Below are positions 1-9,871 of a stretch of 64,000 bases of DNA, in pieces. The notes under the pieces are model-generated. The model saw nothing but the letters and a program-made list of their open reading frames with translations, was not told the DNA's origin and did not search any database. The stretch's first letter is position 1, and every line of letters begins with the position of its first letter. The translations under genes were made by a program, and so were the position numbers. Source of the stretch: Chitinophaga hostae (GTDB taxonomy: Bacteria; Bacteroidota; Bacteroidia; Chitinophagales; Chitinophagaceae); the NCBI RefSeq assembly GCF_018224885.1, contig NZ_JAGTXB010000013.1:62001-126000 (forward strand), in the 5' to 3' direction.

Positions 1-1433
1 TCAGCGAGTTAAAAGCGGTGATAGCAAAGTACCCGGATAGCCTGGGAGCGCATCAGCAGTTTATTGAAGCATTCCGTAAAAGTATTCCCAATGCATCTTT
101 CCGCAATGGAGATTCTGTTGTATCGTTATTGAAAGGACAGTATGCGCAGTGGGCAAAACAATTCCCTAAATCGGCCACAGTGCCGTATGCATTGGGAGCC
201 GCCTTTGCTGATGTAGAAAGTCCGAAAGCAAAGCCCTACCTGTTAAAGGCCGTAGCATTGAATCCTCAGCTGGCCCCGGCCTGGATGGACCTTGCTATTG
301 ATGCCGACCGTTGGGGAAACCAGGACGGAGCAAGAGAATATATGGGTAAGGCATCGGCCGCTGATCCTTCAGATCCGGGGTATGCTTTTTATTATGCCAT
401 GGATTTTGAGCATGTTGACGGGAAAAAGTGGCGGACCATGTTGTATGACCTGGCCAAAAAATTTCCGCAAAGTGAACGCGGGGCACAGGGTTTATACTGG
501 CTGGGCGCCAGGAGCAGGGATACTGCAGAAAAAATAATGGTGTATGAGCAGATGCGTGCCGCTTATCCGCCGGCAAAGTTCAGCTGGTCGTCGGGTGGCA
601 TGGAGGATCTGTTCAGCATCTACCTGAAAACCAATCCCGCAAAAGCGGCAGAACTGGCGGCTGCCCTGAAAGGCCAGGAAGGCTGGGGGGCAAAGGATAC
701 CCTGGCCGGGAAGATTGTAACGATAAACGGCCTGTTGCAGCAACAGCAATTCAGGGAGGCTGCCGGGATGCTGGCAGGCGTGAAGCTGCCCCGCTACACA
801 AGGCTGACCACCTTTATCGCCCAGCTGAAAGCCCAGGCTGCGCACGGCATGGGAAATACAACGGACGCGTATAACGGACTGGCCACTATTTATGCCAAGG
901 AACCAACAGATGATTTATGGAAAGGACTTGAAGTGTATGGAAAAGCCCAGGGCAAAGATCAGCAGCAGATAGAAAATGATATATGGCAGATAAGACAGCA
1001 AACCATTAAACCTGCGCCGCCTTTTAACCTCGGATTGTATACTTCCTCCGGAACTGCTTCCCTGGCGGATTATAAGGGGAAAGTAGTGTTGCTGACCTTC
1101 TGGTTTCCGGGTTGTGGTCCCTGCCGCGGAGAATTCCCGCATTTTCAAAATGTGATGGACAAGTTTAAAGGACAGGATGTGGCCTATGTAGGCATTAACG
1201 TTTCGCCGGACCAGGATGAATATGTGGTGCCGTTTATGAAAGGAACAGGTTATTCTTTTACCCCGCTGCGCGCTGATGATGATTGGGCAGCGAAGGTATA
1301 TAAAGTACGCGGAGAGCCTACCAATTTCCTCATTGATCAAAACGGTCAGATGGTGTTTACAGACTTCCGGATAGACGGTAGTAATGAGCGGACGCTGGAA
1401 CTGATGATTGGCTCGGTGTTGAAAAGAAAATAG
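1..1433 (+). CDS. TPR / thioredoxin-like (TlpA family) protein, 5' partial
   Basis: The reading frame is open from the first bases of the window, so the 5' end lies outside it; the first in-window start codon (GTG at 18) is probably internal. The N-terminal two thirds is helical and reads like TPR repeats (Tyr/Ala/Pro-spaced segments). The last ~130 residues are a thioredoxin fold of the TlpA/AhpC-TSA type with the redox motif CGPC inside FWFPGCGPCRGEF, followed by a cis-Pro region (VRGEPTNFLID). Family knowledge: Bacteroidota use such periplasmic or lipid-anchored proteins as thiol-disulphide reductases. A perfect intrinsic terminator follows. Substrate unknown. The domain call is firm; the function of the TPR part is inference. 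Confidence 0.85.
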   Translation, partial: SELKAVIAKYPDSLGAHQQFIEAFRKSIPNASFRNGDSVVSLLKGQYAQWAKQFPKSATVPYALGAAFADVESPKAKPYLLKAVALNPQLAPAWMDLAIDADRWGNQDGAREYMGKASAADPSDPGYAFYYAMDFEHVDGKKWRTMLYDLAKKFPQSERGAQGLYWLGARSRDTAEKIMVYEQMRAAYPPAKFSWSSGGMEDLFSIYLKTNPAKAAELAAALKGQEGWGAKDTLAGKIVTINGLLQQQQFREAAGMLAGVKLPRYTRLTTFIAQLKAQAAHGMGNTTDAYNGLATIYAKEPTDDLWKGLEVYGKAQGKDQQQIENDIWQIRQQTIKPAPPFNLGLYTSSGTASLADYKGKVVLLTFWFPGCGPCRGEFPHFQNVMDKFKGQDVAYVGINVSPDQDEYVVPFMKGTGYSFTPLRADDDWAAKVYKVRGEPTNFLIDQNGQMVFTDFRIDGSNERTLELMIGSVLKRK

Positions 1434-1460
1434 TTTCCTTCAGCCCCATTTATATTTTAG

Positions 1461-1490
1461 GAGGCCACTGATTTTCAGTGGCCTCTTTTG
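1461..1490 (+). terminator. intrinsic terminator after the TlpA-like gene
   Basis: A perfect 10-bp stem (GAGGCCACTG / CAGTGGCCTC) with a 5-nt loop (ATTTT) is followed by TTTTG, 28 nt after the stop codon. Confidence 0.85.
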
Positions 1491-1619
1491 TTGCCCTAAC
1501 CAGTTACATCCTCTAATGCGCCAGATAATAAATAAAACCCGCGAATCGCTGGTTAGCACTCCCGGCGCTGTAGTTAAAGCATATATTTCGGGTATTGTTT
1601 AGCCTTAAATTCTCACCAT

Positions 1620-2369
1620 ATGTCTTTCACCCAAAAAAAAAACTACATAAGATTAGTATCCATTTGCATGTTGATGACCAGCATCATCTTTGTTGGTTGT
1701 AAGAAAGAAGGTGCCCAGGGACCGGAAGATAAGTACAGTGCCCTTTTTAAAGACAGAACCTGGAGTGGTGAATTTAAATATGCCAACAAGTTCATAACGG
1801 AGCCGTTTAATATGACCTTTAAAGGAGACGGTACTTTGATTTGGAGAGAGTACTCCAATACCTACGGTGGCAAGTATACCATTGATAAAAATGCCGGTAT
1901 TATTACGTTTGGCCTTAATCCATCCGCCTCGCAGGTGTCAGCAAAAATTGCCTTAGAAGGAAAACTGACAGATTTTACCTTTAACCAAAGCGAATGGAGA
2001 ATTATCCATAGCGAAATCAATAACGCCGAAACAGAGCGACAAATAGAAAATACGGCCTGGGAAGGAATTACCTATGATGAAGATGGGAACGGCAGAGGCG
2101 CACATTTCAACTTTCTGACAAACGGGCAGGTACATATTCCGGCAGGTGGCCTCGGGGTTAATTTTGAATCCACTTATTATTATTCACGTTCATCAGGAAC
2201 ACTGCGATTTCAACATGACAAGACTAGTGGCTCCATCAGGGTAGCGGGTACGTTATTTTTTGTATTTATGGCAGATAGCAGTCTGAAAGGATACGAAGTA
2301 AGGCAGCTGTGGGTCAACGGATCACTGAACGGAAGGTATCTCCACAATTTTACTGTTTTCAAACAATAG
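1620..2369 (+). CDS. lipoprotein of unknown function with two repeated beta-rich units
   Basis: 249 residues. The N-terminus is a lipoprotein signal (basic n-region, hydrophobic stretch, lipobox IFVGC, then KKEG). I do not recognise a named family. The mature part seems to hold two related units of about 100 residues: one begins DRTWSGEFKY and the other NTAWEGITYD. Each is followed by strand-like segments ending in a hydrophobic TLIW/TLRF pattern, as in lipocalin-like Bacteroidota lipoproteins. It stands alone between a terminator and the glycan locus promoter. The ATG at 1620 is chosen because the signal peptide starts right there. A near-consensus TATATTTC lies at 1582-1589 but has no matching upstream TTTG. 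Confidence 0.75.
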   Translation: MSFTQKKNYIRLVSICMLMTSIIFVGCKKEGAQGPEDKYSALFKDRTWSGEFKYANKFITEPFNMTFKGDGTLIWREYSNTYGGKYTIDKNAGIITFGLNPSASQVSAKIALEGKLTDFTFNQSEWRIIHSEINNAETERQIENTAWEGITYDEDGNGRGAHFNFLTNGQVHIPAGGLGVNFESTYYYSRSSGTLRFQHDKTSGSIRVAGTLFFVFMADSSLKGYEVRQLWVNGSLNGRYLHNFTVFKQ

Positions 2370-2666
2370 TGTTGATAACGTAACCATATCCCGGCCACCT
2401 CAATACTTTGCCCATGTTACATTATCGCGTGGGAGACAAAGACCGCGTCATGCGCTTTTAGCACCATTCTGTCAAACGAAAAGAATAAATCCCAAGTGCC
2501 GGAAGATACCGGTAACAGTCCTTGCGTACCTGCTTTCTTGTTCCCTCTGCGCGCAAAGCGTGCTCCGGCATACCTGATTTTCACCATACTACCAATCAAG
2601 CTAAGGCAAGATGCCCAACTACAGCACTATCCCCGTTGCTGCTGCTAAAGCTGTGTCAATTTATTT
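2370..2666. other. intergenic region without a supported gene
   Basis: Almost 300 bases between the lipoprotein stop and the SusC promoter. The only open frame is a 60-codon one on the - strand (2417-2599) with no recognisable family, no signal peptide and no operon partner. I see no terminator hairpin and no RNA gene. Confidence 0.5.
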
Positions 2667-2698
2667 TTTGGAAGTTTCAAACCCTGAAATTATATTTG
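2667..2698 (+). promoter_or_regulatory. Bacteroidota-type sigma-A promoter of the glycan utilisation locus
   Basis: TTTG at 2667-2670, a 20-nt spacer, and TATATTTG at 2691-2698 match the known Bacteroidota consensus (TTTG, N19-21, TAnnTTTG) exactly. Transcription would begin around 2705, leaving a leader of about 125 nt before the SusC start. Confidence 0.8.
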
Positions 2699-2745
2699 TA
2701 GGATAGTATAGTATAGAATAGAACAGAATAGTATAGTTAGATAAA
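2698..2745 (+). repeat. TATAG-type short repeats in the SusC leader
   Basis: Immediately downstream of the -7 element the leader consists of near-tandem ATAG/TATAG/GAATAG units (first part GTAGGATAGTATAGTA, 2698-2713). A related 16-mer, GTAGGATAGCGTAGTA (14 of 16 identical), occurs at 10950-10965 between galT and the regulator gene. The role is unknown. Confidence 0.5.
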
Positions 2746-2830
2746 AAGCGCGTTATGAATTTGGGTTACCATATTTCCACGATTCATTTTTTCCACCATT
2801 CGAATCCATTTACGTTTTAAATTAAAGAAA

Positions 2831-5800
2831 ATGATTGCCAGACATTTGGTGAAATGCGTAATGGCATTTCTCTCCGCGTTTTGTTTGTGTGTAGCAGGTT
2901 ATGCACAGCAAAAACCATTCAAAGGTAAAGTCATCAGTTCCACCGACAAATCGCCACTACCCTTTATATCTGTCGTAGTAAAAGGCACCACTACCGGCGC
3001 CAAAACAGATACCGAGGGCCAGTTTGTGCTCAGCGCCACCGGCGGGAAAAACACGGTAATAGTGTCCGGCATCGGTTTCCAGCAGCAGGAAGTAGTGCTG
3101 ACAGATGATATGAATATCATCTCCCTGGTACCTGCTATTGAAAACCTGGGCGACGTGGTAGTAGTGGGATACGGTACGGCGAAGAAGGCTACCTTAACCG
3201 GTTCCGTGGCGGCAGTAAAAAGCGCGGAGATACTGAGAAGTCCGCAACCCAATATCTCCAACTCATTGGTAGGCCGTATGCCGGGGCTTATTGCACCCAA
3301 TACCAGCGGTGAACCAGGGTATGATGATGCCCGCCTCCTGATACGGGGCATTGCCACTACGGGTAATTCCGCCCCCCTGATTGTTATTGACGGCGTACCC
3401 AATGCGCTCGGTGGATTTTCACGCCTAAATGCCAGCGATATAGAAAGTGTCAGCGTTCTGAAAGATGCGTCTGCAGCCATTTATGGCTCCCAGGCAGCTA
3501 ACGGCGTTATACTGATCACTACCAAAAAAGGCGATGCAGGTAAAACAAACTTTAACTTCTCCCTGAACCAGGGTTTTATTAAACCTACCCGCTTACCGGA
3601 ATTTGTAGATGCCGCCACCTATGCCGCCATCGTGAATGAAATCGGTTATTATAATAATCCTTCGCAGGGCACGCATCAACGTTATTCCGATGCAGAGATT
3701 GAATTATTCAGGAACGGAAAAGATCCCGTGTCCTATCCGAATACCGACTGGGAAAAGGAGCTGATGAAGCCACTATCGTCTCAAACCTCCGCCAACCTGT
3801 CCTTCTCGGGCGGCAGTAATAAATTATTGTATTATATCTCCGGCGGCTTCCTGAACCAGGACGGCCTGTATCGTAACAGCCCGCTGAACTATAAACAATA
3901 TAATATCCGCGGTAACTTCGATATCAACTTCTCCTCCAAATTCAAGGCTACCGTACAGTTATCCGGTCGCCAGGAGGAAAAGACCGCCCTGGCTGGTTTT
4001 GGCGCCTCTAATGTATTTGAATTCCTTTACCGCACCTACCCAACACTGCCTGCTTACTATCCAAACGGATTGATGGGTGCCGGTGTGGAAATGGGTAAAA
4101 ATCCACTGGCAATGGCGCAGTTATCCGGCGCGGATAAAAGACCCATCACCACGGGAAGCGTGATCGGTAAAGCCAGTTATGAATTCTTTAAAGGATTGTC
4201 TGTAGATGGGATGGTATCTATAGACAAGCGTTTTGAATTTGATAAACAGCTCGCGAAAAACTGGATCGTATACCAGTACGATAAAGGCGGGCAAACTTAC
4301 AACCCGGTTAAAGGCGGTCCTAATAATCCTTCTTTATCAGAGAGCCAGATCAACTACACCCTGCTGAACTCTTTCCTGCGTTTGAGCTACGATAAACATT
4401 TTGGTAAACACCAGCTCAGCGCTTTCGCAGCGGTGCAACAGTCTAAAACAACCTACGAAACCTTTGGCGCGGCCCGTCAGAACTACATCACCACCCTGTT
4501 GCCGGAGCTGAGCCAGGGCGGTGCGTTGCCAACAGATGCCAGCAACTACGGCAGCAGTTATGTGATCAGCCGCAGAAGTTACTTTGGCCGTATCAGCTAT
4601 AACTATGCAGAAAAATATTTGCTGGACGTACAGCTGCGTGAAGATGGATCTTCCATTTTTGCACCGGGAAAACAATATGGATTTTTCCCCAGCGCCATGG
4701 CTGCCTGGCGTGTTTCGGAAGAATCCTGGTTTAATAAAAACAGTGTTAATAGCCTAAAGATCCGCGCTTCCTACGGCCTGCTGGGTAATGAAAATATTGC
4801 CCCGGATCAGGGACCGGGTTATCAATACCTGCAAAACCTCAACCTGCAAACGAATGTGTTGAGTACGGTAACCAACGCCGGTCAGCCTTATGGCGCCAAT
4901 ATTCCGACCATTGTATATGCCAAACTGGCCAATCCCAACATCACCTGGGAAACCGCTAAAAAAGCCAATATCGGGATAGACGCATCGCTGTTTGATCATT
5001 TCAATGTAACGTTGGATGTATTCAGTGAAACCCGTGATAATATCCTGGCGCCGAGAAATTTAAGTATACCCGGTGTGAGCGGTATCAGCAGCAACCAGAT
5101 CCCGGACGAAAATATCGGTAAGGTAACCAACAAAGGCTTTGAGGCATCGGTGATGTATGAAACCCGCTTCAACGAGGTGAAATTCAATATTGGCGGTAAC
5201 TTCAGCTTCATCAAAAATAAAGTAATATTCCTGGATGAAGCTCCGTCTACGCTTTCTTACCAGAAAGTAGAAGGGCATCCGATCAATGCCGGTTTATACT
5301 ACCGCAGCATCGGTATTTTCAGGGACCAGGCGCAGGTAGATGCCTTGCCCCATGCGCCGGGCACGCAACCGGGAGATCTGATCCTGGAAGATGTGGACGG
5401 CGATAAACAGATCACCGCAGCAGACCGTGTGAGGGTAGACCAGAACAACATCCCGCAAATCGTATATGGTATTACGTTAGGTGCATCCTGGAAAAGTTTT
5501 GACGTAAATATTTTGTTGCAGGGACAGGGGAATTCTGCACAGTACCTGCTCTGGGAATCCGGCGAATTTGGTTCCTTCCTGAAAGAATGGGCCGATAACC
5601 GCTGGTCTCCCCAAAATCCGGATGCTTCCTGGCCACGCCCGGTATCCCGTCCCAACTCCAGTAACCTGGGCGCCTATCCCAGCACCTTCTGGAACTGGAA
5701 CACTTCCTTCCTTCGTCTTAAAAACGTAGAGATTGGCTATAACCTGCCAGCCTCCCTGTTATCCAAAGCATCTATTAAAGCAGCCCGTTTTTATGTGAAT

Positions 5801-5920
5801 GGCTTTAACCTGCTCACCTTTACCCGTGTAAAACAAATAGATCCGGAAGGCACTGATGGCAGCGGATATTTTTATCCGCAGCAGAAAGTGTTCAACGTTG
5901 GCGTGAACGTGAATTTTTAA
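2831..5920 (+). CDS. SusC/RagA-family TonB-linked outer-membrane transporter
   Basis: 1029 residues, the usual SusC length. In order: Sec signal peptide (about 1-25, ending GYAQ); carboxypeptidase-regulatory-like domain (FKGKVISSTDKSPLPF onward); TonB plug starting at VVVVGYGTAKK, with NISNSLVGRMPG and the LIRG and VIDG motifs; then a 22-strand barrel ending in VGVNVNF. There is no STN domain, so it should not signal through an anti-sigma factor. Family knowledge: SusC with its SusD lid imports oligosaccharides in a TonB-dependent way. It is the first gene after the 2667-2698 promoter and lies 40 bp before susD. Substrate specificity cannot be read from the sequence; the neighbouring GH36 points to alpha-galactosides. 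Confidence 0.95.
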   Translation: MIARHLVKCVMAFLSAFCLCVAGYAQQKPFKGKVISSTDKSPLPFISVVVKGTTTGAKTDTEGQFVLSATGGKNTVIVSGIGFQQQEVVLTDDMNIISLVPAIENLGDVVVVGYGTAKKATLTGSVAAVKSAEILRSPQPNISNSLVGRMPGLIAPNTSGEPGYDDARLLIRGIATTGNSAPLIVIDGVPNALGGFSRLNASDIESVSVLKDASAAIYGSQAANGVILITTKKGDAGKTNFNFSLNQGFIKPTRLPEFVDAATYAAIVNEIGYYNNPSQGTHQRYSDAEIELFRNGKDPVSYPNTDWEKELMKPLSSQTSANLSFSGGSNKLLYYISGGFLNQDGLYRNSPLNYKQYNIRGNFDINFSSKFKATVQLSGRQEEKTALAGFGASNVFEFLYRTYPTLPAYYPNGLMGAGVEMGKNPLAMAQLSGADKRPITTGSVIGKASYEFFKGLSVDGMVSIDKRFEFDKQLAKNWIVYQYDKGGQTYNPVKGGPNNPSLSESQINYTLLNSFLRLSYDKHFGKHQLSAFAAVQQSKTTYETFGAARQNYITTLLPELSQGGALPTDASNYGSSYVISRRSYFGRISYNYAEKYLLDVQLREDGSSIFAPGKQYGFFPSAMAAWRVSEESWFNKNSVNSLKIRASYGLLGNENIAPDQGPGYQYLQNLNLQTNVLSTVTNAGQPYGANIPTIVYAKLANPNITWETAKKANIGIDASLFDHFNVTLDVFSETRDNILAPRNLSIPGVSGISSNQIPDENIGKVTNKGFEASVMYETRFNEVKFNIGGNFSFIKNKVIFLDEAPSTLSYQKVEGHPINAGLYYRSIGIFRDQAQVDALPHAPGTQPGDLILEDVDGDKQITAADRVRVDQNNIPQIVYGITLGASWKSFDVNILLQGQGNSAQYLLWESGEFGSFLKEWADNRWSPQNPDASWPRPVSRPNSSNLGAYPSTFWNWNTSFLRLKNVEIGYNLPASLLSKASIKAARFYVNGFNLLTFTRVKQIDPEGTDGSGYFYPQQKVFNVGVNVNF

Positions 5921-5960
5921 GGAGCGGAAACAAATCATTTATTATTTCAACTGTTAAGCA

Positions 5961-7625
5961 ATGAAGACAAAACATATTTCACTGATCCTGGCAGCAGCGG
6001 GCCTTGCAGCGCTGGGAGCATGTAAAAAAGATTTCCTGGATACCACGCCTACCAGTATCATCACCGACGCGGCGGTATGGGGCGATTCCTCACTGGCTGA
6101 AGCCTACGTTACCGGGAGATATATCGGTGTGGGCGGTAACAACGACGGCGGCAAGCCGGGCTTTGGAAGGGCCTTTGAAGATGCCTGGATGAGCTCTGTA
6201 ACAGACGAATCGATGGTGGTATGGGATAATAATACCTGGTTTGTACAACAAGGCGCCCTTACACCCGACAGAACAGGCTGGATGAGCGATACCTGGATCA
6301 GGAGCTACCGCAGCATCCGGGAAGTTAACTATGCGCTGGCCAACATCGACAAAGTACCGATGAGCAACTATGGAAAAGACCGGCTCAGGGGTGAGTTACA
6401 TTTTATACGCGCCTACCGCTACCAGGACCTGATCCGTAATTTTGGTGATGTGCCTATTGTGGGCGACCGCGTATACAACCTGGAAGATACCAACTTCGAT
6501 TCCCTGTATGTGCGTAAACCGGTACAGGAATGTATTCAATATGCCATCAGCGAACTGGATAACGCCGCTGCCCTGATGCAAAATAAAAGCTACCCGACCG
6601 GCCGCGGTTCCTATGAAGCAGCGCTGGCGCTGAAAGCGCGGTTGCTGTTATATGCAGCAAGCCCTTTATACACCAATAACGCCGGTACTACTGCCAAATG
6701 GGCTGCCGCCGCTGCTGCTGCCAAAGCAGTAATGGACCTGCACAAGTTTTCACTGTTTAATGATTATAAAACGTTATTCACCATCAGTGGAACTACGGAA
6801 GATATTTTTGAACGTGTATATTCTCCTACCAACGAACACACCAACCTGGAGCTGGTAAACGGCCCCAATGGCTATGGTGGCTGGGGTGGTAATACACCCA
6901 TACAAAACCTGGTAGACGATTATGAAATGAAAGACGGTTCCCGCTTCGATTGGAATAATCCAGTGGAAAAAGCTAACCCTTATCAGAACAGGGATCCGCG
7001 TTTTTATGCCAGTATATTATATAACGGCGCCCCTTACAGAACCCGTACGGTGGAAACTTTTCTGCCTGGTGGTAAAGACAGCAAAGACGGTAACGGAAAC
7101 TGGAATACCAGTCCTACCGGTTACTATGTAAGAAAATATATCAATGAAGGCAACCCGGTTGAAAACCCTAACCAAACGGCTTATCAGCCCTGGAAATATC
7201 TGCGGTATGCAGAAGTGCTGCTGAACTACGCAGAGGCGCAGAATGAAGCCGCAGGACCTGATCAGTCGGTGTACAAAGCGGTGAACGATATCCGCGCAAG
7301 AGCCGGAATGCCGCAGTTGCCGGCGGGGCTTTCGAAAGACAGTATGACCAGCCGTATCCGCAACGAGCGTCGTATTGAGCTGGCCTTTGAAGAACACCGG
7401 TATTTTGATGTGCGCAGGTGGAAGATAGCTGCTGTTACGGAAAATGTGCCCGGGTATGGCATATTGCCTGCCAAACAGGCCAATGGTACTATTGTATACA
7501 ACAGGGTCATTGCGTTAGCCAACCGTAAGTTTGATGGTACCAATAACAAAAACTATTGGGTGCCGATTCCGCAATCGGAAATCAACGCATCCGGCAGAAA
7601 ACTTCGTCAGAATGCGGGGTATTGA
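5961..7625 (+). CDS. SusD/RagB-family glycan-binding surface lipoprotein
   Basis: 554 residues with a lipoprotein signal (LAALGAC, then KKDFLDTTPTS, the classic SusD start). TPR-like helices carry the family signature (LRGELHFIRAYRYQDLIRNFGDVPIV). The C-terminal SusD motif block is present (YAEVLLNYAEAQNEA and IRNERRIELAFEEHRYFDVRRW). It acts at the cell surface as the hinged lid and binding partner of the SusC protein encoded just upstream. The pair is the core of a polysaccharide utilisation locus. Confidence 0.95.
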   Translation: MKTKHISLILAAAGLAALGACKKDFLDTTPTSIITDAAVWGDSSLAEAYVTGRYIGVGGNNDGGKPGFGRAFEDAWMSSVTDESMVVWDNNTWFVQQGALTPDRTGWMSDTWIRSYRSIREVNYALANIDKVPMSNYGKDRLRGELHFIRAYRYQDLIRNFGDVPIVGDRVYNLEDTNFDSLYVRKPVQECIQYAISELDNAAALMQNKSYPTGRGSYEAALALKARLLLYAASPLYTNNAGTTAKWAAAAAAAKAVMDLHKFSLFNDYKTLFTISGTTEDIFERVYSPTNEHTNLELVNGPNGYGGWGGNTPIQNLVDDYEMKDGSRFDWNNPVEKANPYQNRDPRFYASILYNGAPYRTRTVETFLPGGKDSKDGNGNWNTSPTGYYVRKYINEGNPVENPNQTAYQPWKYLRYAEVLLNYAEAQNEAAGPDQSVYKAVNDIRARAGMPQLPAGLSKDSMTSRIRNERRIELAFEEHRYFDVRRWKIAAVTENVPGYGILPAKQANGTIVYNRVIALANRKFDGTNNKNYWVPIPQSEINASGRKLRQNAGY

Positions 7626-7653
7626 GACCCGTTATTGTTTTAAATTTTTTTTC

Positions 7654-9861
7654 ATGATATCATTCATCCGTTTGAAATATGCCACCTGGTTATTTGTGAT
7701 GGGTTGCTGCCGATACGCTGCCGCACAGGATTCCAGGCCGTTGATTATTCCTGTGGAATCAAAACACCAGGCGCTTGTGCTGCAGGCAGATGCCAAAGGA
7801 CAATTGTCTGTTATCTACTTGGGCGCAAAGTTATCCACCAGTGAAGAGTACCGGAAGGTGCCGGCAGCTTATCAGCAAACAGAAGATTATTCTGAAGTAT
7901 CCAATGCGGCCTATTCCACTGCAGGTACCAAAACCCTTTTTGAACCTGCTATTGCAGTGACCCATACCGATGGTAACAATGGACTCGATCTGCGCTATGT
8001 TAGCCACCAGGTAACGGCGCAGGGAGCGGATGTGGAAGAGATCAGCATCCTGTTGAAGGATCCTGTATACCCGTTTGAAGTAACACTGCATTATAAAGTA
8101 TATAAAGCAACTGACGTAGTGGAACAATGGTCCGTGATCCGGCACATGGAAAAAGGCAATGTAACGCTGCAGAAATTTGCATCTGCCAATTTATACCTGA
8201 AGGCCTCCCGCTATTGGCTGAAACAGTATCATGGCGATTGGGCCAAAGAAATGCAACCCGAGGAATCGCAGCTGACGCATGGTATTAAAACCCTTGATTC
8301 CAAACTGGGCACCCGCGCCAACCTGTTCCAGCCGGCGGTGTTTATGGTATCGCTCGATCAGCCGGCTACGGAAGATGAAGGCCGCGTGTTATACGGCGCC
8401 GTTGAGTGGAGTGGTAATTTCCGGGTAGATCTTGAACTCGACAACCTGGATAACCTGCGTATTATAGCGGGTATCAATAATTATGCATCTCCCTATATTT
8501 TAACACCAAATACAGCTTTTGAAACCCCGCCTTTCCTGTATACTTTTTCTGACAAAGGGAAAGGAGATGCCAGCCGTAAACTGCAAAGATGGGCGAGGGA
8601 TTATAAACTGCGGGATGGCAAAGGAGAACGGCTCACCCTATTGAATAACTGGGAAGCCACTTATTTTGACTTTGATGAAACGGCATTGAAAGGTTTGCTA
8701 AAGGATACGAAAGACCTGGGCGTAGACCTGTTCTTGCTCGACGACGGATGGTTTGGTAATAAATATCCACGCAACAGTGACCATGCAGGGTTGGGCGACT
8801 GGCAGGAGAACCGCAAAAAGCTCCCTCATGGTATTGGTGCACTGGATAGTATGGCGCAGCAAAACGGGGTGAAATTCGGTATCTGGATAGAGCCGGAAAT
8901 GGTAAGCCCGCAAAGTGAGCTGAACATCCAACATCCGGATTGGGTACTAAGATTACCGGAACGACCGGAACATTATTTCCGTCACCAGCTGGTGCTGGAC
9001 CTCAGTAATCCGAAAGTGCAGGATTTTGTTTTCCGGATCGTGGACTCCCTTTTTATCAAAGCGCCGAAGTTGTCCTATATCAAATGGGATTGCAATGCGG
9101 TGATCTATAATGCCTGGTCTGCCTACCAAAAGCAGCAGCAGTCGCAGTTGTACGTAGCATATGTAAGAGGCCTGTATAATGTGCTGGCAAGAGTACGGGC
9201 CAAATACCCGGCAGTGTCCATGATGCTTTGTTCCGGTGGCGGCGGTCGTGTGGACTATGGGGCGCTGCAATATTTTACCGAATACTGGCCCAGCGATAAT
9301 ACCGATCCGCTGGAAAGAATCTACATCCAATGGGAAAATTCTTACTTTTATCCCGCCATTGCGAGCGCTAATCATGTTACTGACTGGGGTAAACAGCCTA
9401 TTAAGTTCAGGGTAGACGTAGCAATGATGGGCAAACTGGGTTTTGATATTGTAGTAAAAGATTTAAAAGAGAAAGACCGGGCTTTTTGCCGGGAGGTGAT
9501 CGACAACTATAATATTTTGAAAGATGTGATCTGGCATGGTGACCAATTTCGCCTGGCAGATCCAAACCGGGGGAGCATAGCAGCTGTCATGTACCTGGAT
9601 GAAAAGAGAGCAAAGGGAGTACTATTTAGCTACCTGGTAAATTACCGGTACGGACAGGGCAGTCCGTTGCCTATTCGTATGAAAGGATTAGATCCCGTAA
9701 AGAAATACCGCTTGAAAGAAATCAACCTTTATCCGGGCGAAGCCTCCACCATTGCGGAGGATGCCATATTTACCGGGGAGTTTTTAATGAATATCGGGTT
9801 TAACCCGCAGCTGAATCTGAAAAGAACCAGTGTAGTCGTGGAGTTTAAAGAAGTATCCTAA
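7654..9861 (+). CDS. GH36 alpha-galactosidase, secreted
   Basis: 735 residues from the ATG at 7654. The frame is open back to 7531, but that stretch overlaps susD, while 7654 begins a signal peptide ending in AAAQ. The fold order is an N-terminal beta-supersandwich, a (beta/alpha)8 barrel starting around LLNNWEATYFDFDE, then a C-terminal beta domain. GH36 hallmarks: LLDDGWFG; KWDCN with the expected nucleophile Asp479; and CSGGGGRVDYG followed by SDNTD with the expected acid/base Asp548. It releases terminal alpha-galactose from oligosaccharides, probably in the periplasm after SusCD import. It precedes galT by 10 bp, which supports galactose as product. Confidence 0.93.
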   Translation: MISFIRLKYATWLFVMGCCRYAAAQDSRPLIIPVESKHQALVLQADAKGQLSVIYLGAKLSTSEEYRKVPAAYQQTEDYSEVSNAAYSTAGTKTLFEPAIAVTHTDGNNGLDLRYVSHQVTAQGADVEEISILLKDPVYPFEVTLHYKVYKATDVVEQWSVIRHMEKGNVTLQKFASANLYLKASRYWLKQYHGDWAKEMQPEESQLTHGIKTLDSKLGTRANLFQPAVFMVSLDQPATEDEGRVLYGAVEWSGNFRVDLELDNLDNLRIIAGINNYASPYILTPNTAFETPPFLYTFSDKGKGDASRKLQRWARDYKLRDGKGERLTLLNNWEATYFDFDETALKGLLKDTKDLGVDLFLLDDGWFGNKYPRNSDHAGLGDWQENRKKLPHGIGALDSMAQQNGVKFGIWIEPEMVSPQSELNIQHPDWVLRLPERPEHYFRHQLVLDLSNPKVQDFVFRIVDSLFIKAPKLSYIKWDCNAVIYNAWSAYQKQQQSQLYVAYVRGLYNVLARVRAKYPAVSMMLCSGGGGRVDYGALQYFTEYWPSDNTDPLERIYIQWENSYFYPAIASANHVTDWGKQPIKFRVDVAMMGKLGFDIVVKDLKEKDRAFCREVIDNYNILKDVIWHGDQFRLADPNRGSIAAVMYLDEKRAKGVLFSYLVNYRYGQGSPLPIRMKGLDPVKKYRLKEINLYPGEASTIAEDAIFTGEFLMNIGFNPQLNLKRTSVVVEFKEVS

Positions 9862-9871
9862 TCATATATCT

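Noticed and set aside
2417..2599. 60-codon open frame on the - strand in the gap before the SusC gene
   Set aside because: No signal peptide, no recognisable family, no partner gene, and a composition like non-coding sequence.
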